From an uncultured Pedosphaera sp. (GTDB lineage Bacteria > Verrucomicrobiota > Verrucomicrobiia > Limisphaerales > Pedosphaeraceae), in NCBI GenBank assembly GCA_903930565.1, contig CAIYZC010000771.1:1-38826 (forward strand): a stretch of DNA of 38,826 bases. The letters are read 5' to 3'. The notes under the pieces were generated by a model that saw nothing but the letters and a program-made list of their open reading frames with translations, had not been told where the DNA came from and did no database searches. Shown here piece by piece: positions 33,001 to 38,826 of this stretch. Positions within the stretch are counted from its first letter, which is position 1. Every line of letters begins with the position of its first letter. A program made the position numbers and the translations under genes.

Positions 33001-35109
33001 CTGGACGCGGAAATCCTGCCCCTCGTGGCCGCCATCCCCGGTTCCGCGAATGCCCCGGCCTTGCAGCGCACTGTGATCGAGGCCTTGGGCAAAGTCAGCG
33101 ATCCCCTGGTCGGGGCCGAGCTGGTGAAAGCCTACGCGAAGGCGCCGACGGAACTGCAGGATGTGATCCTGAATGAGTTGTTCAAGCGTTCCGATTGGAC
33201 CCTGGCCCTCTTGGACGGCGTGAAATCAGGCACCGTCAGCCTCGGCGGGCTCGGCCCCGTGGCGATCGGCCGCCTGCGGACCTACAGCGATTTGGCGGTC
33301 GCCAAGCGCGCCAACGCGTTGATTGACGAGTTGAAGGGGCCGGAAATGAAGGAGAAAGACGCCTTGATCGCGCAATTCACCCCGCAGGTCACCCAACCGG
33401 GCGACGTGGTCAAGGGGCGCGCGTTGTTCACGCAAAACTGCGCCATTTGCCACAAATTCAACGGCCAGGGCAAAGATGTGGCCCCCGACCTCAGCGGCAT
33501 GGGCGTGCACGGTCCCGCGGAACTCATCATCCATGTGCTGGATCCGAACCGCGAAGTGGAACCCAATTATGTCGCCTGGAGCGTCGAGACCAAGGACGGG
33601 GAAACCTACGACGGCGTCATTGCCCGTGAAAACCGGACCAGTGTGACCCTGCGCAATTCCGTGGGTGAAAAGGAAATCCCCACCAGTGAGATCAAACGCC
33701 GGCGCAACACCGGCCTCTCCCTCATGCCCAACGGTTTCGAGGCTTTGGGCGCGGCCGGCCTGCGGGACATTCTGACGTATTTGTGCGCCGGGGAAACCCG
33801 CTACCGCGTCATCGATCTGCGCCCCGCCTTCACCACCAGCACCACCCGGGGCCTGTTCTACGGCGTCGAGATCAAGGACGAAACCCTGGCCTTCCGCAAA
33901 TTCGGCTTGTTCAAGGTGGGCGAAGTGCCCTTCGAAGTCGTGAACCCGCAGAAAGTCGCGGGGGGCAACAATCTCATGGTTCTGAAAGGCGGCGAAGGCG
34001 TGGCCAAAACCATGCCCCAAAAGGTGGCCGTCAAGAACCTCAACCTCACCGCGGCGCGCCTGCATTTCCTCGGCGGCGTCGGCGGCTGGGCTTACCCCTG
34101 CTGCGGCAATGACAATCACCAGGGCCTGCTCGTGGCCAAGGTCACGGTGCAGTACGCCGACGGCCAAACCGAACTCCTGGAGTTGCTCAATGGCCGCGAG
34201 TTCGCCGACTACAATGGCGAAATGGACGTGCCGGGTTCCAAGGCCGCGCCCAACCTCGTCTCCCGCGGCCAGGTCCGCACTTTCACCAAAAACCTACGGC
34301 ACAAAGGCACCATCACCGGGCTCACCTTTGAAAGCTTCGACAACTTTGTCGCCCCGGTCTTCGTGGCCGTGACGGCGGACTCGGAAGCCGGCGGCGCCCC
34401 TTCGGCCGCCGCCGCACCCGCCGTGCCCGCCGCCACGCCCGCACCGGCCGAGCCGCTGGTGTGGGGCCCGGGCGCCCATGTCCTGACCGTGGGCGGAAAC
34501 AGTTCCCACGACTTCAACCGCTGGTTCAAGGCGGCCGATTCCGCCACGCTGGCCAAGGACGGCCTGGCTTCCGTGCATTACACGGACCGCCTGGCCGAAG
34601 TGCTCCCGGCCTTGCCGAATCTCGATGTGCTCTACCTGAGCTGCAACCAACCTCTGAACGACCAAGCGTTGCGCCAAGCCATCTTCGCCTTCGCCGATGC
34701 CGGCCACGGGTTGCTGCTCGTCCACCCCGCCCTCTGGCGCAATTGGCGCGACTGGCCCCAGTACAACCGTATCCTCGTCGGCGGCGGCGCCACCAGCCAC
34801 GACGCCTACGGCGAATTCGAGGTCTCGGTCACCGCTCCGGGGCACCCACTGTTAAAGGGCGTCCCGGCCACCTTCCGGCTCAAGGATGAGCTCTACCACT
34901 TCGTGGCCGATGCGGACGGCTCCCCCCGCACCGTCCTCGCCGAAGGCCGCAACCTCGCGACCGGCAAGACCTACCCGGTGCTCTGGATCACCCAGCATCC
35001 CAAGGCCAAAATCGTGTGCTGCACCCTCGGCCATGACGCGGCCGCGCACGATCTGCCGGCCTACCAAGCCATCCTCCGCAACAGCGTCGCTTGGATGTCC
35101 GAAAAATGA
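30064..35109 (+). CDS. Giant secreted PVC-type dehydrogenase: ThuA, propeller, HEAT, CxxCH haem, second ThuA
   Basis: A 1681-residue protein; ATG 30064 gives a signal peptide (LILALCFALLGLTSWGQ). The first ThuA-like domain is about 25-245 (VLVLFAQDGGN, GGGLVVLHDAVCG). A PVC-type membrane-bound dehydrogenase propeller follows at about 280-640 (VAAEPLIEKPISMDWDARG, DGWIYATLGYTRGN, VGPDGALYILDFYNQA), then HEAT-like repeats at about 650-1080. A c-type haem region has CAICH at 1126-1130 and a likely Met ligand near 1221 (LSLMPNGFEA). Next is a beta domain (about 1240-1430), an Ala/Pro linker and a second ThuA domain (about 1465-1680). Homologues are thought to oxidise sugars or polyols in the periplasm and pass electrons to the haem. 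The duplicated ThuA ends are unusual. No close promoter was identified. Confidence 0.9.
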   Translation: MKNKLILALCFALLGLTSWGQNAAPLRVFIRAGVKTHGPNQHDHPRFLKDWTTLLNQRGAQAQGAMDFPTAEQLAVTDVLVLFAQDGGNISPAQRAYLEPYLKRGGGLVVLHDAVCGRDAEWFKTVIGGAWEYGKAGYYEGDFAFYYQDPNHPITRGASNFDFDDEMYYDLNMMPEAHVLAAAYRPDARYKREGRNQPSVYDIVPQMWTYEKDNYRAFVCIPGHNYHTFEMPHIRAVLLRGIAWAGKRPEDSLANAEELGSLRYPEGGPTAPEKAAAKIVVPPEFNLNLVAAEPLIEKPISMDWDARGRLWVAETPEYPFRQDRTRAPQDRISILDQPDAAGRMQRKTVFYEGLDLVTSMVLYRDGVIVSQAPHIILLRDTKGTGKADERTVLYTGFGTNDTHAVISNLRWGMDGWIYATLGYTRGNIYSGDRAKHFGTLSEGVIRFRPDGSAIEQFSSKGSNTWGVDTAPDGEIFFSQANGNHIDHVVMPESALAKGRVGRTTSFQNIEDHNRSFPLMDWKKQAYVQIDWVGNFTAAAGACIYDGGAWPAKYDYTFYVTEPTINLVHQDNLTPRGVSFVASKDAQFEGKEFVAGTDLWFRPIHTRVGPDGALYILDFYNQAAVHNDTRGPRHDPKSNAAVRPDRDHYFGRIWRMQHKQARVTDVPNLATADAAGLVAALNHPNMWVRLTAQRRLVETGQKDAAPALRALAQSGSATAFAKIHALWTLQGLGLLAAGEGQAALVAALGSPDPIVAKNAFQITTAQPAASPAPIETAAVGRLQDANPRVRLGALVALQNLPASPALAQAVVRAYPTFADAWLESAAVGVAAKAPTVFLTAALDAPATGNGTLVGQLATQIAREGDPAAVAGLVSLLAAKPANADGLKQVILTTLSRDYPNSAAAPAWTPELQKAFQILLGAPNRSLGVALLPLLSRWDQAGTLAGDTKTLVARLKEQLNDANLPDGQRAEAAVSLLSVRKLDAEILPLVAAIPGSANAPALQRTVIEALGKVSDPLVGAELVKAYAKAPTELQDVILNELFKRSDWTLALLDGVKSGTVSLGGLGPVAIGRLRTYSDLAVAKRANALIDELKGPEMKEKDALIAQFTPQVTQPGDVVKGRALFTQNCAICHKFNGQGKDVAPDLSGMGVHGPAELIIHVLDPNREVEPNYVAWSVETKDGETYDGVIARENRTSVTLRNSVGEKEIPTSEIKRRRNTGLSLMPNGFEALGAAGLRDILTYLCAGETRYRVIDLRPAFTTSTTRGLFYGVEIKDETLAFRKFGLFKVGEVPFEVVNPQKVAGGNNLMVLKGGEGVAKTMPQKVAVKNLNLTAARLHFLGGVGGWAYPCCGNDNHQGLLVAKVTVQYADGQTELLELLNGREFADYNGEMDVPGSKAAPNLVSRGQVRTFTKNLRHKGTITGLTFESFDNFVAPVFVAVTADSEAGGAPSAAAAPAVPAATPAPAEPLVWGPGAHVLTVGGNSSHDFNRWFKAADSATLAKDGLASVHYTDRLAEVLPALPNLDVLYLSCNQPLNDQALRQAIFAFADAGHGLLLVHPALWRNWRDWPQYNRILVGGGATSHDAYGEFEVSVTAPGHPLLKGVPATFRLKDELYHFVADADGSPRTVLAEGRNLATGKTYPVLWITQHPKAKIVCCTLGHDAAAHDLPAYQAILRNSVAWMSEK

Positions 35110-35123
35110 TTCCATAATAAAAC

Positions 35124-35152
35124 TTGCCAATTTTTGCCGTGGGGCTTAGATT
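35124..35152 (+). promoter_or_regulatory. Probable promoter of the RRM protein gene
   Basis: TTGCCA (35124-35129), a 17-base spacer and TAGATT (35147-35152) lie just behind the ThuA-protein stop. The start would leave an mRNA leader of about 130 bases before ATG 35293, long enough for a cold-shock-type folded leader. Confidence 0.5.
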
Positions 35153-35292
35153 GGCGTTGAGTTAGATAGCTGGTCGATTTCAAGGCTTGGTGAATCTTCA
35201 GTTGAAAGTGTTTTTTCAGTGATGATTTGAAACCCGGTGTTCGGGAACGGTCTCAGAAGTGGCAGTCGGTCTAAGATAGTTAACAAATCATC

Positions 35293-35643
35293 ATGAGTAC
35301 CAAACTCTACGTGGGCAACCTGTCCTACAACACGACGGAAAATCAACTGCAAGACCTGTTCTCGGTGCACGGCACCGTCACCTCCGTCGACCTGATCATG
35401 GACAAGTTCAGCGGCCGCCCCCGCGGCTTCGGCTTCGTCACCATGGACAACAAGGACGCCGCGGACGCCGCGGTCAACGCCTTGCACGGCAAGAACGTCG
35501 ATGGCCGCGACTTGACGGTCAATGAAGCCCGTCCCCGTGAAGATCGTCCCGCCGGCGGCGGTGGCGGCGGTGGCTACCGCGGTGATCGCGGCGGCAGCGG
35601 TGGTGGCGATCGCGGCGGTTCCCGTCGCGAATACACCCGTTAA
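35293..35643 (+). CDS. Glycine-rich RRM RNA-binding protein
   Basis: A 116-residue protein. Residues 2-80 are one RNA-recognition motif with RNP2 KLYVGNLSY and RNP1 PRGFGFVTM. The aromatic residues that stack on RNA bases (Tyr in RNP2, Phe in RNP1) are present. The last 35 residues are a Gly/Arg-rich RGG-like tail ([20 protein letters not shown]). Such proteins in bacteria resemble cyanobacterial Rbp and plant glycine-rich proteins, often cold-induced RNA chaperones. It has its own promoter, long leader and terminator, so it is a single-gene transcript. Confidence 0.93.
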   Translation: MSTKLYVGNLSYNTTENQLQDLFSVHGTVTSVDLIMDKFSGRPRGFGFVTMDNKDAADAAVNALHGKNVDGRDLTVNEARPREDRPAGGGGGGGYRGDRGGSGGGDRGGSRREYTR

Positions 35644-35666
35644 TTCGCTGATGTCTTTCACAGGTG

Positions 35667-35700
35667 TGGGGTTCCTCACGGAGCCCCGCGCCTTTTTTTT
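35667..35700 (+). terminator. Rho-independent terminator after the RRM gene
   Basis: GGGGTTCC, loop TCAC, GGAGCCCC forms an 8-pair stem with one G-U pair, followed by GCGCC and a run of eight T. It lies 24 bases after the RRM stop and before infA. Confidence 0.8.
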
Positions 35701-35773
35701 GTTTCGCGGGGCCGGCTCCCCGCGCGTTTTCAGAATCAACCACCGGTGACCCGGACCGTTACGAAAGCTTTGG

Positions 35774-35986
35774 ATGGAACAACATATCGAAATTGAAGGC
35801 ACGATTCTCGCCGTGCTCGCCGGAACCATGTTCCGGGTGGAACTGACCAACAAACATCAGGTTCTGGCCCACATCTCCGGCAAAATGCGCAAACGCTTCA
35901 TCCGCCTCACGGTCGGTGACCGCGTCAAGATGGAGATGTCCGCCTACGACCTCGGCAAAGCCCGGATCGTTTACCGCCTGCAATAG
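35774..35986 (+). CDS. infA: Translation initiation factor IF-1
   Basis: A 70-residue S1/OB-fold protein. [38 protein letters not shown] and [19 protein letters not shown] match IF-1 almost throughout. It binds the ribosomal A site with IF-2 and IF-3 during start-site selection. The N-terminus (MEQH) lacks the usual MAKED. It is convergent with the amidotransferase gene, with only 20 bases between stops. Confidence 0.96.
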   Translation: MEQHIEIEGTILAVLAGTMFRVELTNKHQVLAHISGKMRKRFIRLTVGDRVKMEMSAYDLGKARIVYRLQ

Positions 35987-36006
35987 GCGGCCCCGCGGCG
36001 GGCGGC

Positions 36007-36573
36007 TCAGCCCAGCCGCAGAAAATTCTCGAGGATTCGGCGGCCATTGACCGTCAGAATGCTCTCCGGGTGGAACTGCACCCCCCAAATGGGGTGCTGC
36101 TTGTGCCGCACGCCCATGATTTCCCCTTCGGCCGTCTCCGCCGTGATTTCCAAGCAATCCGGCACCGTGTCCCGCTTGATCACCAACGAGTGGTAGCGGG
36201 TCGCGTCAAACGGCTGCGGCATTCCCGCGAACAAATCCTTCCCGTTGTGCAGAATGGGTGAGGTCTTGCCGTGCATCATCCGGTAATTCACCACCACCTC
36301 AGCGCCGAAGGTGTGCCCAATGCATTGGTGGCCCAGGCAAACGCCGAAAAGCGGGACCCGCGGCCCGAAGGTGCGGATGATTTCATTCGACAACCCCGAT
36401 TCCCGCGGCGAGCACGGGCCCGGCGAGATCAGGATCCGCTCCGGCCGCAGCGCCGCGATTTGGTCGAGCGTGATTTCATCGTTGCGATGCACGCGCAAAT
36501 CCACCTTCAGCTCCCCCAAGTATTGGACGAGGTTGTAGGTGAACGAATCGTAATTGTCGATGACGAGAACCAT
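36007..36573 (-). CDS. Anthranilate/aminodeoxychorismate synthase glutamine amidotransferase (component II)
   Basis: A 188-residue class I glutamine amidotransferase. [17 protein letters not shown] is the TrpG/PabA N-terminus. ISPGPCSP, the nucleophile Cys in [12 protein letters not shown] and the His/Glu of GVQFHPESI complete the triad. It frees ammonia from glutamine for the chorismate-using partner in tryptophan or folate synthesis. The sequence does not separate TrpG from PabA, and in many bacteria one protein serves both. It lies 55 bases after aroB on the same strand, so chorismate formation and use may be co-transcribed. Confidence 0.93.
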   Translation of the reverse strand: MVLVIDNYDSFTYNLVQYLGELKVDLRVHRNDEITLDQIAALRPERILISPGPCSPRESGLSNEIIRTFGPRVPLFGVCLGHQCIGHTFGAEVVVNYRMMHGKTSPILHNGKDLFAGMPQPFDATRYHSLVIKRDTVPDCLEITAETAEGEIMGVRHKQHPIWGVQFHPESILTVNGRRILENFLRLG

Positions 36574-36628
36574 AAATAGCCTGCGTTCCCGAGTCTAACC
36601 AAGGCCGCGGGCTTTGGGAACCCCGAAT

Positions 36629-37714
36629 TTAAGCCGTGGTGAGCACCGCCTCCACCAACGCCGGCGGCACCTTTTGGCCCCACACCACTTCGCCGAGGCG
36701 CCGCGCGAGCACGAATTTGATCTCCCCGCCGCTGACCTTTTTGTCCTGGCGCATCGCCGCCAGCAACCGGCCGCGCTGCGCCGTGGTCAGGCGGACCTTC
36801 ACCGGCAGCCCCGCGCGCGCGAACAACTCCGCGACCCGCGCCACTTCCGCCGGCACGAAGCCGGTCAACTCCTGCGACAGCCGGGCCGCGGCCACCTGGC
36901 CGATCGCGATGGCCTCGCCGTGCAAGTACTTGCCATAGCCGGAAATGGCCTCCAAACCGTGGCCGATGGTGTGGCCGAAATTCAAAATGGCCCGCAAACC
37001 CGTTTCCGTCTCATCCTGCCCCACCACCTCCGCCTTGATCGCGCAGCAACGCGCCACGATGGCCGCCAGCACGTCCTCGTCCCGGGCCAGAATGGCCGTC
37101 AAGTCGCGCTCCAACCGCGCGAACAACGCCGCGTCGTAAATGATGCCGTACTTGATCACCTCGGCCAGGCCCGAGCGGAACTCCCGCTCTGGCAGGGTGC
37201 GCAGGACGGCCAGGTCGCACAGCACCAACCGCGGTTGGTGAAAGGCGCCGACCAAATTCTTGCCCGCCTTGAGGTTCACCCCCACCTTGCCGCCCACCGA
37301 GCTGTCCACTTGCGCCAACAACGTTGTCGGCACTTGAATCAACGCCAGCCCGCGCAGATGCGTCGCGGCCAGAAACCCCGCCAAATCCCCGACCACCCCG
37401 CCGCCCAGCGCGACAATGAAGGACTTCCGCTCCAACCGGTGTGCGGCCAATTGGTCGTGGCCTTGGTGGAAGTGCCGGAGACTCTTTGCCCCCTCCCCCG
37501 CGGGCACCACAATCAACGCCGGTTCAAACCCCGCCGCTCCGAGCGAGGCCATGGCTTCCGCGGCGAGCAACGGCGCCACGTGGCTGTCCGTCACCACGGC
37601 GCACCGTTGCGCCAAACCCAGGCGGGCGCAGTCCGCGCCCAATCGGGCCAGGGCGCCGCGGGCGATCAAAATATCGTAGCCCCGTTCTCCCAAGGGCACT
37701 GTTACCGTTTGCAT
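36629..37714 (-). CDS. aroB: 3-Dehydroquinate synthase
   Basis: A 361-residue protein from ATG 37714 (the frame is open to 37795, but the added residues are not family-like). NAD and metal-site motifs are clear: ALGGGVVGDLAGFLAATHLRG, QVPTTLLAQVDSSVGGKVGV, AEVIKYGII, and the Zn ligands in NFGHTIGHGLE and YLHGEAIAIG. It closes DAHP to 3-dehydroquinate, step two of the shikimate pathway. Divergent from the oxidoreductase gene at 37879 and followed by the TrpG/PabA gene. Confidence 0.96.
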   Translation of the reverse strand: MQTVTVPLGERGYDILIARGALARLGADCARLGLAQRCAVVTDSHVAPLLAAEAMASLGAAGFEPALIVVPAGEGAKSLRHFHQGHDQLAAHRLERKSFIVALGGGVVGDLAGFLAATHLRGLALIQVPTTLLAQVDSSVGGKVGVNLKAGKNLVGAFHQPRLVLCDLAVLRTLPEREFRSGLAEVIKYGIIYDAALFARLERDLTAILARDEDVLAAIVARCCAIKAEVVGQDETETGLRAILNFGHTIGHGLEAISGYGKYLHGEAIAIGQVAAARLSQELTGFVPAEVARVAELFARAGLPVKVRLTTAQRGRLLAAMRQDKKVSGGEIKFVLARRLGEVVWGQKVPPALVEAVLTTA

Positions 37715-37878
37715 GTGTGTGGCGTCCGTCCGCCGCGCGGCACTTCCGGGTCCGGCTGGGCGCGCGGCGGGGATCGGCTGACGCCAACCTGCCACACCCG
37801 GTCGCCACCGGCAAGCCGAACCCGCCGCGCTTGCCGGCCGCAGCCGGGACGACCTAAAGTGGCGGCATTCCGAACCTT

Positions 37879-38826
37879 ATGGACCTGCAAATTAATCCGC
37901 CGCCCCCCCGCCGCAAGGATGTGCCCATCGGCGTGCTCGGTGCCGGTTTCATCGTCAACGACTGCCATCTGGTCGCGTACCGCCGGGCCGGCTTCAACCC
38001 CGTGGCCATCGCCGCCCGGCAGCCGGACCGGGCCCAAGCGGTCGCGGACCGCCATGGCATCCCCCGCGTGTATCCCGATTACGCGGCCTTGCTCGACGAT
38101 CCGTCGATTGCGGTCCTGGACATCGCGGTCCCGCCGGACGCGATGCTGCCACTCATCCAGGCAGCCTGCGCGCGCGGCACGGTCAAAGGCATTTTGGCGC
38201 AGAAGCCCCTGGGAATGAATTTGAGGGAGGCCCGGGAGGCGGTGCGCGCCTGCGCGGGGGCGGGCATCACCTTGGCGGTGAATCAGAATATGCGCTACGA
38301 CCACTCGGTGCGGGCGGGCCGGACCCTCCTGCGCACCGGTGCGCTGGGTGCGCCCGTGCTGGCCTCGATCGAAATGCGCGGCATCCCCCATTGGCAGCCT
38401 TGGCAGGCACGCCTCGGCTTCGCCACCCTGCGCATCATGTCGATCCACCATTTGGACACCCTGCGATATTGGTTCGGCGAACCCGCGCGGATTTATTGCA
38501 GCACCCGGCCCGATCCCCGCACGGCGTTCCCGCACACCGACGGCATTTGCACCTATATATTGGAGTATGCGGACGGCATGCGCGCGGTGGGGTTGGATGA
38601 CACTTGGACCGGCCCAGCCCGGGAAGGTTGCCCGGCGGACATTTATCTGAAGTGGCGGATCGAGGGGACCGATGGATTGGCGGTGGGCGACATCGGCTGG
38701 TGCCGCGATCCTTACACCACGCCCTCCAGCCTGCGTTACGCGACGAAGGGTCAGGCGGAGTTTCAAGAACCGGTTTGGCGCGAAAGTTGGTTCCCGGACG
38801 CTTTCGCCGGCACCATGGGGGAGCTG
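37879..38826 (+). CDS. Gfo/Idh/MocA family oxidoreductase (C-terminus beyond window)
   Basis: ATG 37879 opens a frame that runs uninterrupted for 316 codons to the window edge, so the gene is truncated only by the window. The N-terminus has a Rossmann NAD(P) motif IGVLGAGFIVNDCHL. IAVPPDAMLPLIQAAC and the family EKP motif as AQKPLGMN (Gln for Glu) come next, followed by VNQNMRYDHSVRAGR. MSIHHLDTLRYWFG resembles the catalytic His region. Members oxidise or reduce sugars and polyols such as inositol. It is divergent from aroB across 164 bases. Confidence 0.9.
   Translation, partial: MDLQINPPPPRRKDVPIGVLGAGFIVNDCHLVAYRRAGFNPVAIAARQPDRAQAVADRHGIPRVYPDYAALLDDPSIAVLDIAVPPDAMLPLIQAACARGTVKGILAQKPLGMNLREAREAVRACAGAGITLAVNQNMRYDHSVRAGRTLLRTGALGAPVLASIEMRGIPHWQPWQARLGFATLRIMSIHHLDTLRYWFGEPARIYCSTRPDPRTAFPHTDGICTYILEYADGMRAVGLDDTWTGPAREGCPADIYLKWRIEGTDGLAVGDIGWCRDPYTTPSSLRYATKGQAEFQEPVWRESWFPDAFAGTMGEL

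Noticed and set aside
35146-35853. 235-codon minus-strand frame across the RRM gene
   Set aside because: It is antisense to the RRM gene, its terminator and the infA start, and its composition is low-complexity Ala/Thr.
1-38826. tRNA, rRNA or riboswitch genes
   Set aside because: No TTCGANTC-type T-loop with a paired acceptor stem, rRNA core or known riboswitch motif was found by eye; a covariance-model scan was not possible here.

Overview
This window is a high-GC bacterial chromosome segment, most likely from the phylum Verrucomicrobiota and possibly from the Limisphaerales/Pedosphaera side. The taxon is inferred from gene content. There are three pseudopilin-type proteins of the kind these genomes carry in bulk. 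There is a PVC-type membrane-bound dehydrogenase with ThuA, propeller, HEAT and CxxCH-haem regions. There is a metalloprotease and a glycosidase with the C-terminal beta domain common in this phylum, and a Verrucomicrobia-style REP-associated (RAYT) transposase relic. No tRNA, rRNA or CRISPR array was seen.

Layout. Positions 1-484 hold the end of an unrecognised gene and a small colicin-immunity-like protein. Positions 897-2943 (minus strand) carry a SAM methyltransferase and an exported endonuclease/exonuclease/phosphatase-fold protein. Positions 3100-10991 (plus) form a secreted-protein block: a pseudopilin, then a tightly packed run of phosphodiester glycosidase (NAGPA fold), CotH-like kinase, pseudopilin with an apparent ATT start, membrane-anchored unknown, divergent pseudopilin, and a second large NAGPA protein. 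Positions 11094-20282 hold an exported transglutaminase-like protein, a three-domain glutaminase (glutaminase-STAS-cNMP), an animal-type haem peroxidase and a secreted metalloprotease. These are separated by long intergenic regions with three arrays of one palindromic repeat family. Positions 20645-23287 hold an AAA/DUF4143 ATPase, whose promoter lies inside a 41-bp palindrome, and the RAYT relic.

Positions 23294-28910 (minus) are a compact five-gene operon: a TPP-dependent E1 alpha/beta pair, a DegT-family enzyme with His in place of the PLP lysine (ColD/RfbH type), a B12-type radical SAM enzyme and a family 2 glycosyltransferase. I read it as a cassette for a branched deoxysugar on a surface glycan; this is the strongest candidate for an undescribed pathway. 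Positions 29413-38826 hold an ABA4-like membrane protein, the 1681-residue ThuA/propeller/cytochrome protein, an RRM protein with a long leader and a clear terminator, infA, aroB followed by a class I glutamine amidotransferase (pabA/trpG), and a Gfo/Idh/MocA oxidoreductase cut by the window end.

Most long open frames opposite or overlapping these genes are high-GC shadows and are omitted. Start sites were moved to internal codons where signal peptides, gene overlaps or family N-termini support this.
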